A stretch of 64,000 bases of DNA, taken from positions 1,616,880-1,680,879 of the forward strand of contig NZ_CP080997.1 of the NCBI RefSeq assembly GCF_019645815.1. The letters run 5' to 3'. Source of the stretch: Mycolicibacter heraklionensis (GTDB taxonomy: Bacteria > Actinomycetota > Actinomycetes > Mycobacteriales > Mycobacteriaceae). The notes beneath the pieces are model-generated. The model was not told the DNA's origin and did not search any database. It was given only the letters and a program-made list of their open reading frames with translations. A program made the position numbers and the translations under genes. Positions 17,824-27,266 of the stretch are shown here, piece by piece (the first letter of the stretch is position 1; each line of letters opens with the position of its first letter).

Positions 17824-18880
17824 CGAGTTGTCCGTCGCATTCGGCGACTTGCTCGACGAGGTCCGTGCCGTCGAGCAGCGCCTGCTCAACGCCGATCCGC
17901 CGCTGGAGGAGGCCGACGTCCTCGACGGTTACCGATGGGCGCTGAGCCTGCTGCGCGTCGCCGCCGAGGCCTACATCTGGGGAGATGCGGACAAGCCGAT
18001 CCTGGTCGACGTGATCGGCCCCTACCTCAAATGGGGCGGCGACAATTCAGATGCCTTCTACCAGCTGGCGCCGATCGACCCGAGCCGCAGCTACCGGGTC
18101 ACGGGCAAGCGCGGCGACGCGGTCTATCTGTCCATGACCGTCTACGGCGGCCCCGATGACGGCCGCTACAGCGACCGCATCATCGACACCATCAACGACC
18201 GCGACCTCGGTTGCGACGCCGAAGGAAACTTCGAATTCATCATCAGTGCCCAAGAACGGCAGGGCAATTGGCTCAAACTGGAGCCCGACGCCGTGTTCAT
18301 CCTCACCCGCGACTACCTCACCGACCCCGGCACCGATCGGCGGGTGCAGTGGAAGATCGAGGCGCTTGATGACACTGGCCGGCGCCCCGACAGCCGGGCC
18401 GATTTGAGCCGGCGAATGCGCGCGGCGCGGACCTGGATTCGTGAGCAGGCCGCCATGGCGCCCGTGCGACTGCCGGCCAACGTGCTCCAGGATCCGTATC
18501 CCGTGCCGAGTCGCACGGTGGGCTGGGCGGCCGGTGATGCCGCCTATTCGATGGGCGCCTACGAACTGCAGCCCGGCCAGGCGCTGGTCATCGAAGGAAC
18601 CTCACCGGAGTGCGTGTTCTGGAATCTGTGCCTGTGGAACCCGTTCCTGCACACCTACGACTACACCCGCGAACGGGTCACGATCAACGGCGCGCACGTC
18701 ACCTACCGGCCCGACGGGTCCTGGCAGATCGTGATCAGCGAAACCGATCCCGGGCATCCGAACTGGGTGTCGACCGCGGGCCGGTCGAAAGGCCTGATCT
18801 GGCTGCGCTGGTTCCTGCCCGAGGCCACCCCCGACCCGCTGAGCTGCCGGGTCGTCGACGTCGCAGAGCTGGCCTCGTGA
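17816..18880 (+). CDS. DUF1214-family protein
   Basis: The 354-residue soluble protein matches the DUF1214 pattern in its C-terminal half: YSMGAYELQPGQALVIEG, CVFWNLCLWNPFLHTYDY and a closing GLIWLRWFLPEATPDP. The N-terminal half contains YRVTGKRGDAVYLSMTVYGG. The biochemical role of the family is unknown. Related proteins often sit with sulfotransferases and oxidoreductases in mycobacteria, as here. The GAGAAAGAAGGAGA site before ATG 17816 lies inside tetR, and the stop overlaps the sulfotransferase start by 4 bases, so the three proteins are made together. Confidence 0.78.
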   Translation: MSDELSVAFGDLLDEVRAVEQRLLNADPPLEEADVLDGYRWALSLLRVAAEAYIWGDADKPILVDVIGPYLKWGGDNSDAFYQLAPIDPSRSYRVTGKRGDAVYLSMTVYGGPDDGRYSDRIIDTINDRDLGCDAEGNFEFIISAQERQGNWLKLEPDAVFILTRDYLTDPGTDRRVQWKIEALDDTGRRPDSRADLSRRMRAARTWIREQAAMAPVRLPANVLQDPYPVPSRTVGWAAGDAAYSMGAYELQPGQALVIEGTSPECVFWNLCLWNPFLHTYDYTRERVTINGAHVTYRPDGSWQIVISETDPGHPNWVSTAGRSKGLIWLRWFLPEATPDPLSCRVVDVAELAS

Positions 18881-20124
18881 GCGCCGCCACTCGTCCGGGT
18901 GCGATCCGGCTCAACGACCTTGCCAATCCGGTCTATCCCGAGGCCGCCCGCCCGATGCGCGAAGGCCTGGCCGGCTACGGCGCCGTCCTGCAACTCACAC
19001 CGGAGGCCCTACTGCAGGCCGCGACCGACCGAACGGGCCTGCACAACTGGGGCGACAACGGCTTTCGTGAGCGCCTCGACGTACTGTGCCGGTCGCTGGT
19101 CGAGGAGGCCGACCTGTCCGGCGTCGGGCGGGCGATGGCGTTCGAACAACTGGCGGGCCACCTGGTCAACCGGCTTCGGCTGGAAGATCTGATCGCGGCG
19201 AACCCCGAGATCGAGAGCGTCGAGATCGAGCGCCCGATCATCGTCTGCGGACTGCCGCGCACCGGCACCACCCACTTGCACAACCTGATCGCCGCGGACC
19301 CGGCGCTGCGGTACCTGCCGTACTGGGAGAGCATGGAACCGGTTGCCACTCCGGGCGAGCCCGATCCGCAGGCCAGACGCGACCGCTGTGCCGTCGGTTT
19401 GGATCTGATCAACACCTCGATGCCCGAGTTCAAGCGCATGCACGACATGACCGTCGACCACGCGCATGAAGAGATCCAGCTGCTGGGCAACGACATCTCG
19501 GGAATGCTGTTCGAATGTAGCTATTTCGTCCCGACATTCGCGCAGCACTACAAGACACACGATCAGAGCGCGTCGTACGCCTATATGAAGCGCACCCTGC
19601 AAGCCCTGCAATGGCTGCGCGGCGGCACTCGCTGGGTGCTCAAATCGCCACAGCATCTGGAGCAGTTCTGGGCGCTGTATGCCACTTTCCCCGACGCCAC
19701 TTTCGTTGTCACCCATCGTGATCCGGTCGAAGTGACCCGGTCGATGGCAACCATGATCAGCTACGCAGCGCGCATGGGCTGCGACCATCCCGACCCGGTC
19801 AAGATCTCGAAGTATTGGCTGGATCGGGCCGACGACCTGCTCACCGGATGCCTGCGTGACCGCGACGTGCTGCCGGCGGCACAGTCTGTCGACGTGCGGT
19901 TCGAGGACTTCATGGCAGATGAGGACGGGACCGTCGCTGCCATCTACGAGCTCGCGGACCAGCCACTCGACACCCGAGCGAAGGAAGCGATGACGCAGTT
20001 CTGCATTGATCACCCACGCGGGCGCTACGGCGCGGTCGACTACCAGCCGGCCGATCTCGGACTGGACGCAGACGAGATCGCAAATCGCTTGCGCGACTAT
20101 CGAAACCGCTTCGTCGCCGACTAA
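18877..20124 (+). CDS. sulfotransferase family protein
   Basis: The 415-residue protein has both PAPS-binding elements: the 5'-phosphosulfate loop GLPRTGTTHLHNLI (about 126-139) and the 3'-phosphate site VVTHRDPVEVTRSMATM. The motif WVLKSPQHLEQF between them is typical of bacterial sulfotransferase_3 proteins. It would transfer sulfate from PAPS to an alcohol or phenol of unknown identity. GTG 18877 overlaps the DUF1214 stop; the frame is open further upstream but only as an out-of-frame reading of that gene. Confidence 0.85.
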   Translation: MSAATRPGAIRLNDLANPVYPEAARPMREGLAGYGAVLQLTPEALLQAATDRTGLHNWGDNGFRERLDVLCRSLVEEADLSGVGRAMAFEQLAGHLVNRLRLEDLIAANPEIESVEIERPIIVCGLPRTGTTHLHNLIAADPALRYLPYWESMEPVATPGEPDPQARRDRCAVGLDLINTSMPEFKRMHDMTVDHAHEEIQLLGNDISGMLFECSYFVPTFAQHYKTHDQSASYAYMKRTLQALQWLRGGTRWVLKSPQHLEQFWALYATFPDATFVVTHRDPVEVTRSMATMISYAARMGCDHPDPVKISKYWLDRADDLLTGCLRDRDVLPAAQSVDVRFEDFMADEDGTVAAIYELADQPLDTRAKEAMTQFCIDHPRGRYGAVDYQPADLGLDADEIANRLRDYRNRFVAD

Positions 20125-20131
20125 CGGGAGA

Positions 20132-21196
20132 ATGATGAATCAACCGATCACCGCTGACGCCTGGGTCGCCACCGAACTCGGGGACCCGGCCAAAGTGCTG
20201 GCCCGTCAGAGCGTGGAGGTGCGCGCGCCCGGACCCGGCGAAATCCGAGTCGCGGTCAACGCCTTCTGCCTCAATTTCAACGACATCGACATCATCGGTG
20301 GCCGCTACACCACGCTGCCACTGCAACCGCCGTTCGTGCCCGGCATGGAGACGGTCGGGGTCGTGGAAAGTGCCGGGCAGGGTGCTGAACATCTCATCGG
20401 CCGGCGCATCGTCGGCATCCCGGTGATGGCGTTCGGTGGATACGCCTCCTACGCGATCGTGGACGCGGCGACCGCGCTGGACCTGCCGGAGTGGGTCAGC
20501 GACGTCGACGGTGCGGCCCTGCACTACCCGTTCCACCTGGGCTGGTTCGCGCTGCGGGAGCGCGGCCGCCTGAAGCCGGGCGAGACCCTGCTGGTGCACG
20601 CCGCCGCCGGCGGCACCGGATCCGGCGCGTTGGTGCTCGGTAAAGCGCTGGGCGCCCGGGTGATCGCCACCGCCGGCAGCGACGAGAAGGTCGAGTTCTG
20701 CAAGGAACTCGGTGCCGACCACGCGATCAACTACCGCAACGGCGACTGGGTCGAGCAGGTCGTGGAACTGACCTACGGCCGGGGTGTCGACGTCGCGTTC
20801 GACGCGGTCGGCGGGGACGTGGCGGTGCAGACCTTCCGCGCCATGGGCCTGAACGGCCGGTATCTGATGGCGGGATTCGCCCAGGACATCGCCTTGGAGG
20901 ACGGCGACTATCTCTCGCCACGGCCCATCGCCTACAGCAACTTCGACGTGTGCGGGGTATGCCTGGTCTACGTCAACGACCCGGTGGCAATCCGCCGCAC
21001 GCTGGGCTTCAACTGGCCGGCCCGCTCCGAGGGGCTGGACGCCCACGCGAAGATCCTGGAGATGCTGCGCACCGGTAAGATCCGCACCGTTGTTGGCGCA
21101 GAGGTGCCCTGGACCGAACTGCCGAATGCCTTGGAGCGCATGGCCGCTCGTCAAACCACCGGCCGCCTGGTGGTCACCACCGACCGGCCCCGGTAG
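20132..21196 (+). CDS. NADPH:quinone oxidoreductase-type MDR enzyme
   Basis: This 354-residue medium-chain reductase lacks the zinc ligands of alcohol dehydrogenases and has the quinone-reductase build: PGMETVGVVESAG, then the nucleotide-binding segment LVHAAAGGTGSGALVLGKALGA (about 157, cited by ends) and VDVAFDAVGGDV. It begins 7 bases after the sulfotransferase, with GGGAG before ATG 20132; ATG 20135 is an equal alternative. It closes the TetR-DUF1214-sulfotransferase operon and probably reduces an enone or quinone in the same pathway. Confidence 0.82.
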   Translation: MMNQPITADAWVATELGDPAKVLARQSVEVRAPGPGEIRVAVNAFCLNFNDIDIIGGRYTTLPLQPPFVPGMETVGVVESAGQGAEHLIGRRIVGIPVMAFGGYASYAIVDAATALDLPEWVSDVDGAALHYPFHLGWFALRERGRLKPGETLLVHAAAGGTGSGALVLGKALGARVIATAGSDEKVEFCKELGADHAINYRNGDWVEQVVELTYGRGVDVAFDAVGGDVAVQTFRAMGLNGRYLMAGFAQDIALEDGDYLSPRPIAYSNFDVCGVCLVYVNDPVAIRRTLGFNWPARSEGLDAHAKILEMLRTGKIRTVVGAEVPWTELPNALERMAARQTTGRLVVTTDRPR

Positions 21197-21275
21197 CACG
21201 CCGGGATCAAACCGACGGCTTTCGATGTCTAAGGTCACTTCCGACTAGACGCGCGGCCACCGTAGCCTGGCGAAC

Positions 21276-23843
21276 ATGATTCAGTTGGGGCCACCCCCGG
21301 CGCCGGTCGTCAAGCCCCGCCGCCGGGGCGGACCGCGCGGGCCGGTATTCCTCGGCGCCAACATCGTGGTGCTGGGCTGGCTGGCCGTCGCGGTGGTGCT
21401 GCTCGCCGCGCACAACGTCGTTGCGCACCCGATCTGGCTGCCGGTCCACGCGTTGCTGCTCGGTGCCGCCACCAATGCGATCGTGATCTGGTCCGGACAC
21501 TTCACCACCACGCTGTGCCGGGTTCCCGACCCGCCGCAGTGGCACCTGGTGGCCAAGCTGGCACTGCTCAACGCCGCCGTGATCGCGACCCTGGCCGGGG
21601 TGGCCTTCAACGCCGAAGCGCTGTCCGGGGCCGGGGGCACAGCCGTGGCCGTGGTCGCGGTCGCTCACGGCGCCGAGTTGATCGCGATGAAGAAGTCTGC
21701 CCTGTCAGCGCGTTTCGACTACCTGGTCGGTTTCTACCTGGCCGCGATCGCAGCGCTGCTGGCCGGATCGGCGACCGGTGCTGCGATGGCCGTCGGTGTG
21801 GCCCGTTGGTATGCGCGATTGTGGACCACCCACGTGCACGTGATGCTCTACGGCTGGATCGGGCTGACCGTGATGGGCACGCTGTTCACCTTGTGGCCCA
21901 CCACGATCCGCGAGAAAATCACCCCGCGCAGCTTTGCGATGGCTCGCCGCGCGCTGCCGACGCTGACGGCAGGTCTGGCCGCCGCCGCCGTCGGCCTGCT
22001 CGCCGGCAGCTGGTGGCTGACGGCCGCGGGTCTGCTGGGCTACGCGGTCGGAGTCGGCCTTTCCATCGCGGGATTGTGGCCCGGCCGCAGCTTCACCGGA
22101 CCCGCGGCCTGGATGCTGGTCGGCGCGACACTCTGGCTCGGAATCGCCGTCGTGGTCGAGACGACCCGTCTGATCGCGGCCCGCTCCGTCGAGGTGTTGC
22201 CCGCATTGGTGGAGCACACTCTGCTCCCGCTGCTGGCGGTGGGCTTCGTCGCCCAGATCCTGCTGGGTGCGTTGAGTCAGTTGCTGCCGATCCTGGTGGC
22301 CAACGGTCCGCCGGTTCGCAAGGCCGTCATCGGCTATCTGGACCAGGGCTGGCAGGCCCGGGTGTGCGCGATCAACCTCGCCGTGCCGCTGGTGGCCGGG
22401 CCGTGGCGCGAACCGCTGCCGTTGATCGGCTGGGCGTTGGCCGCCGTTGCGGTCGCAAGCTTCGTGCTGCTGGCCCTGCGGCTTGCGATACCGGTGGCAC
22501 TGCGCGGCCCGCTGGACATCGACGCGATCACGCCCCGTCCCCGGGCGATCACCGGGGCCGTCGCCGTCGCCGCGGTAGCCGCGGTCGCAGTGGCGCTGGG
22601 GATGGGCGGCCCCGCACCCTCGGGGGCCGCCGGCGTCACCGGTGCGGCACGCACCATCGACGTCACGCTGAAGGACATGCGGTTCTCCCCGGACGTGATC
22701 GACGTGCCGGCCGGGACCCGGCTGGTGCTGCGGGTCACCAACGCCGACGGATTGCCGCACGACCTGCACGTCGACACCGGCGAGCACACCCCGCGGCTGA
22801 GCCGCGGCCAGACCGCGGTGCTGGATCTCGGTGCGGTGCAACAGGACCGAGAGGCGTGGTGCGACGTACCCGGTCACCGGGCCGCCGGCATGACGATGAC
22901 GATCCACGCGGTCGGCGGCGTCCCGCGTCATCAGCACACCGGTGGCGGTCAGAGCGGCTCGTCCACGCCCACGGTCCTGGACCTGGCCGCCGACCCGTCG
23001 CCGGGCTGGACCCCGCACGACGCGGTGCTGGCTCCGGCGATCCCGGGTGTGCATCGGCTGGAACTGCGCGCCGTCGACCGGGAGCTGGAGATCGCGCCCG
23101 GTCGCCGCGAGATCCGGTGGACCTTCGGCGGCGTCGAGCCGGCACCGACGCTGCACGGCCGGGTCGGGGACACCTTCGAGATCACCCTGATCAACGACGC
23201 GAGCATGGGCCACGGCATCGACTTTCATGCCGGAGCGCTCGCCCCGGACCAGCCGATGCGCACCTTGGCGCCGGGGGAGCGGCTGGTTTACCGCTTCACG
23301 GCGCACCGGGCCGGCGCCTGGCTCTATCACTGCAGTACACCGCCGATGACGCTGCACATCGCCAACGGCATGTACGGGGCGGTGATCATCGACCCGCCCG
23401 GATTGCCGGCGGTGGACCGGGAATACGCCCTGGTCGGCGCCCAGCTCTACGCGGGCCCGCCGGATTCCGACGCCAAGACCACCGCGATCCGCGCCGGTCA
23501 GCCCGACGGCTGGATGTTCAACGGCACCGCGGCCCAGTACATGCACGCCCCGCTGCCAGCTCACACCGGCGAACGGGTACGGGTCTGGGTGGTCAATGCC
23601 GGCCCGGGTGACGCGATCGCATTCCACGTCGTCGGAACGCAGTTCGACACCGTCTACAAAGAGGGCGCCTGGCTGCTGCGGCCCCCCGGCGGTTCGGGGG
23701 GATCGCAGGCCCTCGACCTGGCGCCCGCCCAGGGCGGCTTCGTCGAGATGACCTTCCCCGAACCGGGCCACTACCCGTTCATGGATCACGACATGCGGCA
23801 CGCCGAGAACGGGGCGCACGGCATCTTCGAGGTCTCCGGCTAG
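21276..23843 (+). CDS. membrane-anchored copper nitrite reductase fusion (NirK/AniA type)
   Basis: The 855-residue protein has three parts. Residues about 24-450 form 11-12 membrane helices with HVHVMLYGWIGLTVMG, reminiscent of heme-copper oxidase or NnrS proteins. Residues about 455-550 are a cupredoxin with a type 1 copper set (His495, Cys529, His534, Met539). Residues about 600-855 are a two-domain copper nitrite reductase: His646, Asp649 and His651 in GHGIDFHAG, His685-Cys686...His694...Met699 in YHCSTPPMTLHIANGM with AniA spacing, catalytic His784 and a final His838. It would reduce nitrite to NO outside the membrane, with internal electron transfer. A multicopper oxidase is the alternative. 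Confidence 0.8.
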   Translation: MIQLGPPPAPVVKPRRRGGPRGPVFLGANIVVLGWLAVAVVLLAAHNVVAHPIWLPVHALLLGAATNAIVIWSGHFTTTLCRVPDPPQWHLVAKLALLNAAVIATLAGVAFNAEALSGAGGTAVAVVAVAHGAELIAMKKSALSARFDYLVGFYLAAIAALLAGSATGAAMAVGVARWYARLWTTHVHVMLYGWIGLTVMGTLFTLWPTTIREKITPRSFAMARRALPTLTAGLAAAAVGLLAGSWWLTAAGLLGYAVGVGLSIAGLWPGRSFTGPAAWMLVGATLWLGIAVVVETTRLIAARSVEVLPALVEHTLLPLLAVGFVAQILLGALSQLLPILVANGPPVRKAVIGYLDQGWQARVCAINLAVPLVAGPWREPLPLIGWALAAVAVASFVLLALRLAIPVALRGPLDIDAITPRPRAITGAVAVAAVAAVAVALGMGGPAPSGAAGVTGAARTIDVTLKDMRFSPDVIDVPAGTRLVLRVTNADGLPHDLHVDTGEHTPRLSRGQTAVLDLGAVQQDREAWCDVPGHRAAGMTMTIHAVGGVPRHQHTGGGQSGSSTPTVLDLAADPSPGWTPHDAVLAPAIPGVHRLELRAVDRELEIAPGRREIRWTFGGVEPAPTLHGRVGDTFEITLINDASMGHGIDFHAGALAPDQPMRTLAPGERLVYRFTAHRAGAWLYHCSTPPMTLHIANGMYGAVIIDPPGLPAVDREYALVGAQLYAGPPDSDAKTTAIRAGQPDGWMFNGTAAQYMHAPLPAHTGERVRVWVVNAGPGDAIAFHVVGTQFDTVYKEGAWLLRPPGGSGGSQALDLAPAQGGFVEMTFPEPGHYPFMDHDMRHAENGAHGIFEVSG

Positions 23844-23931
23844 CGTCCGACACGGTGCGCCGCCACCGGCACAACACCGGAGCAGTCGGTGTTCGCTGGC
23901 ATAATGAGATCAGCGTCACAAGGAGGCTCAC

Positions 23932-25026
23932 ATGGGCCAGCTACCAGGCATTACCGGTCCCGAAGTCGCCCTGGAACCTGTGCAGCTGATCGCGCCGGAC
24001 GGGGCGCCCACCGCCGAGAACCGTTACGACCGCGACCTGCCCGAAGAGACTCTGAGCTGGCTCTACGAGCAGATGGTGCTCACCCGAGAGCTCGACACCG
24101 AACTGGTCAACCTGCAACGCCAGGGCGAGCTGGCGCTCTACGCATCGTGTCGCGGCCAGGAGGCAGCCCAAGTAGGCGCCGCCGCGTGCCTGCGCAAAAC
24201 CGACTGGCTGTTCCCGCAGTACCGCGAACTGGGAGTCTTCGTCACCCGGGGAATCCCGCCGTGGCACGTCGCGGCCGCGTGGCGGGGCACCTGGAACGGC
24301 GGTCTGGAGTTCACCGCGAAATGCTGCGCGCCGATCTCGGTTCCGATCGGTACCCAGGCGCTGCACGCGGTGGGCGCGGCGATGGCCGCGCAACGCCTGG
24401 ACGAAGACTCCGTCACCGTCGCCTTCGTCGGCGACGGCGCCACCAGTGAGGGCGACGTCCACGAGGCACTGAACTTCGCCGCGGTGTTCACCGCCCCGTG
24501 CGTGTTCTACGTGCAGAACAACCAGTGGGCCATCTCGGTGCCGCTGAAAAAGCAGACCGCCGCTGTCTCGCTGGCGCACAAGGCGATCGGTTACGGCATG
24601 CCGGGTATCCGGGTGGACGGCAATGATCCGCTGGCCTGTTACGCGGTGATGGCCGAGGCCGCCGAGCGGGCGCGGCATGGTGGCGGCCCGAGCCTGATCG
24701 AGGCCGTCACCTACCGGCTCGGCCCGCACACCACGTCCGATGATCCGACGCGTTACCGCAGCAGCGCCGAACTCGACCAGTGGGCAGCACTGGACCCGAT
24801 CCCGCGCTACCGCACCTACCTGCGCAATATCGGCGTGTGGACGCAGCGGCTGCAGGACCGGGTCGACACTCGGGCCAAGCGGATGCGCACCGAGCTGCGA
24901 GAGGCCACCGTCGGGGCCGCCGATGCCGACATCGACGAGGTGTTCACCGCCGTCTACGCCGACATCACCCCGGAGCTGCAGCAGCAGCGCGCCGCGATCC
25001 GCGCCGAGTTGGCCAGGGAGCGTTGA
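23932..25026 (+). CDS. bkdA: branched-chain 2-oxoacid dehydrogenase E1 alpha
   Basis: This 364-residue E1 alpha subunit contains the thiamine diphosphate motif from GDGATSEGD (about 167) through NNQWAIS (about 199). It shows the E1 alpha pocket segments LPEETLSWLYEQM and YRLGPHTTSDDPTRYR, with the phosphorylation-loop region conserved. It decarboxylates keto acids from Leu, Ile and Val together with BkdB. ATG 23932 has a near-perfect AAGGAGG site. A CATAAT -10-like box lies 30 bases upstream. The stop overlaps bkdB by one base. In M. tuberculosis H37Rv it is annotated pdhA. Confidence 0.9.
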   Translation: MGQLPGITGPEVALEPVQLIAPDGAPTAENRYDRDLPEETLSWLYEQMVLTRELDTELVNLQRQGELALYASCRGQEAAQVGAAACLRKTDWLFPQYRELGVFVTRGIPPWHVAAAWRGTWNGGLEFTAKCCAPISVPIGTQALHAVGAAMAAQRLDEDSVTVAFVGDGATSEGDVHEALNFAAVFTAPCVFYVQNNQWAISVPLKKQTAAVSLAHKAIGYGMPGIRVDGNDPLACYAVMAEAAERARHGGGPSLIEAVTYRLGPHTTSDDPTRYRSSAELDQWAALDPIPRYRTYLRNIGVWTQRLQDRVDTRAKRMRTELREATVGAADADIDEVFTAVYADITPELQQQRAAIRAELARER

Positions 25027-26075
25027 TGACTCAGATCCTCGAACCGCCCACCCGCTCGGCGACCCCGGCCCCGGCCACCGGAGCCGGCAAGCGCACCGAA
25101 GAGCTGACCATGGTGCAGGCCCTTAACCGGGCCCTACGTGACGCGATGGAAGCCGAGCCCAAGGTCCTGGTGTTCGGCACCGACGTCGGCGTGCAGGGCG
25201 GGGTGTTCCGGGTGACCGAAGGCCTAGCCGAAACCTTCGGAGAGCAACGCTGTTTCGACACTCCGCTGGCTGAATCGGCGGTCATCGGCATCGCCATCGG
25301 ACTGGCGATTCGGGGCTTCGTCCCGGTGCCGGAGATCCAGTTCGACGGGTTCAGCTACCCGGCGCTGGACCAGGTGGTCAGCCACCTGGCCAAGTACCGG
25401 ACCCGTACCCGCGGCGCGGTGCCGATGCCGGTCACCGTGCGCATCCCGTCGTTCGGTGGGATCGGTGCGGCCGAACATCACTCGGAGTCCACCGAAACCT
25501 ACTGGGCGCACACCGCCGGGCTGAAGGTGGTGGTGCCCGCAGATCCCTCGGACGCCTACTGGCTGCTGCGCCACGCGATCGCCGCCCCCGACCCGGTGAT
25601 GTTCCTGGAGCCGAAACGACGTTACTGGGCCCGCGGACTCGTCGACACCGAACACCCGGCGCCGGGCATCGGATGCGCCGCCGTACGCCGGCCTGGTACC
25701 GACGTCACGGTGCTCACCTACGGCGGCGGGGTGGCCACTGCGCTGTCCGCGGCCGACATCGGCGAGCAACACCACGGGTGGAGCCTGGAAGTAGTCGACC
25801 TGCGCTCACTGGTCCCGCTCGACTTCGACACCGTCGCCGCGTCGGTGCGACGCACCGGGCGATGCGTGGTCCTGCACGAAGGACCCCGCAACCTCGGCTA
25901 CGGCGCCGAACTGGCCGCCCGCATCCAGGAGGACCTGTTCTACGAGCTGGAGGCACCGGTGTTGCGCGCCAGCGGATTCGACACCCCGTATCCACCGGCC
26001 CGGCTGGAACGCCTGTGGCTGCCGGGCCCCGACCGGGTGCTGGACTGCGTTCAGCGCGTCCTGGAACTGCCATGA
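25026..26075 (+). CDS. bkdB: branched-chain 2-oxoacid dehydrogenase E1 beta
   Basis: The 349-residue E1 beta subunit is recognised by [41 protein letters not shown] and [20 protein letters not shown], cited from their starts, then by a transketolase C-terminal domain ([15 protein letters not shown]). It forms the E1 heterotetramer with BkdA. The start ATG shares one base with the bkdA stop; longer in-frame readings upstream lie inside bkdA and are rejected. The stop overlaps bkdC by 4 bases. Confidence 0.9.
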   Translation: MTQILEPPTRSATPAPATGAGKRTEELTMVQALNRALRDAMEAEPKVLVFGTDVGVQGGVFRVTEGLAETFGEQRCFDTPLAESAVIGIAIGLAIRGFVPVPEIQFDGFSYPALDQVVSHLAKYRTRTRGAVPMPVTVRIPSFGGIGAAEHHSESTETYWAHTAGLKVVVPADPSDAYWLLRHAIAAPDPVMFLEPKRRYWARGLVDTEHPAPGIGCAAVRRPGTDVTVLTYGGGVATALSAADIGEQHHGWSLEVVDLRSLVPLDFDTVAASVRRTGRCVVLHEGPRNLGYGAELAARIQEDLFYELEAPVLRASGFDTPYPPARLERLWLPGPDRVLDCVQRVLELP

Positions 26076-27256
26076 GTACCGACACGGTCCAGACCTTCGC
26101 CGTCCCCGACCTCGGAGAGGGGCTCGAAGAGGTGACGGTGACCAGCTGGAACGTGGCGGTCGGCGATCAGATCGAACTCAACCAGGCGCTGTGCTCGGTG
26201 GAGACGGCCAAAGCCGAAGTGGAGATCCCCAGCCCGTATGCCGGCCGGGTGGTCGAGCTGGGCGGCGCGGTGGGAGATGTGCTCGCGGTCGGGGCACCGC
26301 TGGTCCGCATCGACACGGGTGCGGGCGCGCGCCCCGATGCGCTCGCGGGGCGCGCGCCGGTTCTGGTCGGCTACGGCGCCGACGACACTTTCGACACCAG
26401 CCGCCGCACCTGCACTTCCGTTCCCGGGCGGCCGAGGGCCAAGCCGGGTGCCCGCAAGCTCGCCGCTGAGCTGGGCGTCGACTTGAGCAGCGTGACGCCC
26501 GGACCGAGCGGCGTGATCACCGCCGACGGCGTGCGGGCAGCCGCTGGCGAGGCGGCTCCCGGCGATGAACTTCGTCCGCCCACCCCGGTGCAGGCGGCCA
26601 TGGCTGAACGGATGGTATTGTCGCGCAGCAGGATTCCCGACGCACATGCCAGTGTGCAGGTGGACGGCAGCAACCTGCTGCGGCTGCGGGATCGGCTCGC
26701 CGAGTCGGGCGGCCCGGCGATCACCCCTTTCGTGCTGATCCTGCGCCTGCTGGTGATCGCCCTGACCCGCCACCCGGTGTTGAACGCGAGCTGGGTCGAC
26801 ACACCGGACGGCCCGCGCATCCGCACCCATCACGGGGTGCATCTGGGTTTCGGGGTGGCCGCGCCCCGCGGCCTGCTGGTTCCGGTGGTGTTCGACGCGC
26901 ACCGCAAGACCACCCGGGAGCTCGCCGACACCGTGGCCCGGCTGATCGCCGAGGCCCGGGCCGGCACGCTCAAACCGGCCGAGCTGCAGGGTTCGACGTT
27001 CACCGTCTCCAACTTCGGGGCGCTCGGCCTCGACGACGGGGTGCCGGTGATCAATTACCCGGAGGCGGCCATTCTGGGGATCGGTTCGCTGAAACCGCGA
27101 CCGGTGGCGGTGCACGACACTGTCGTGGTGCGTCCGCAACTGACCCTGACATGCGCGTTTGACCATCGTGTCGCCGACGGTGCGCAGGTTGCCGAATTCC
27201 TGTGTGCGCTCCGCGATCTGATCGAGCAACCGGAAACCGCGCTGTTGGACCTCTAG
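26072..27256 (+). CDS. bkdC: branched-chain 2-oxoacid dehydrogenase E2 (dihydrolipoyl acyltransferase)
   Basis: The 394-residue E2 has one N-terminal lipoyl domain with the lipoyl lysine in [14 protein letters not shown] (about 45), a peripheral-subunit-binding segment ([21 protein letters not shown], about 130, cited by ends) and a C-terminal catalytic domain ending in the active-site motif FDHRVADGA. It transfers the branched acyl group from lipoate to CoA. No E3 gene is present, so a shared lipoamide dehydrogenase elsewhere is expected. It converges on echA14 with 10 bases between. Confidence 0.9.
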   Translation: MSTDTVQTFAVPDLGEGLEEVTVTSWNVAVGDQIELNQALCSVETAKAEVEIPSPYAGRVVELGGAVGDVLAVGAPLVRIDTGAGARPDALAGRAPVLVGYGADDTFDTSRRTCTSVPGRPRAKPGARKLAAELGVDLSSVTPGPSGVITADGVRAAAGEAAPGDELRPPTPVQAAMAERMVLSRSRIPDAHASVQVDGSNLLRLRDRLAESGGPAITPFVLILRLLVIALTRHPVLNASWVDTPDGPRIRTHHGVHLGFGVAAPRGLLVPVVFDAHRKTTRELADTVARLIAEARAGTLKPAELQGSTFTVSNFGALGLDDGVPVINYPEAAILGIGSLKPRPVAVHDTVVVRPQLTLTCAFDHRVADGAQVAEFLCALRDLIEQPETALLDL

Positions 27257-27266
27257 CAGGGCTGCG

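Noticed and set aside
21705..23819. 704-codon minus-strand frame across the nitrite reductase gene
   Set aside because: The plus-strand product has a complete set of copper ligands; the minus frame is an Arg/Gly-rich shadow without motifs.
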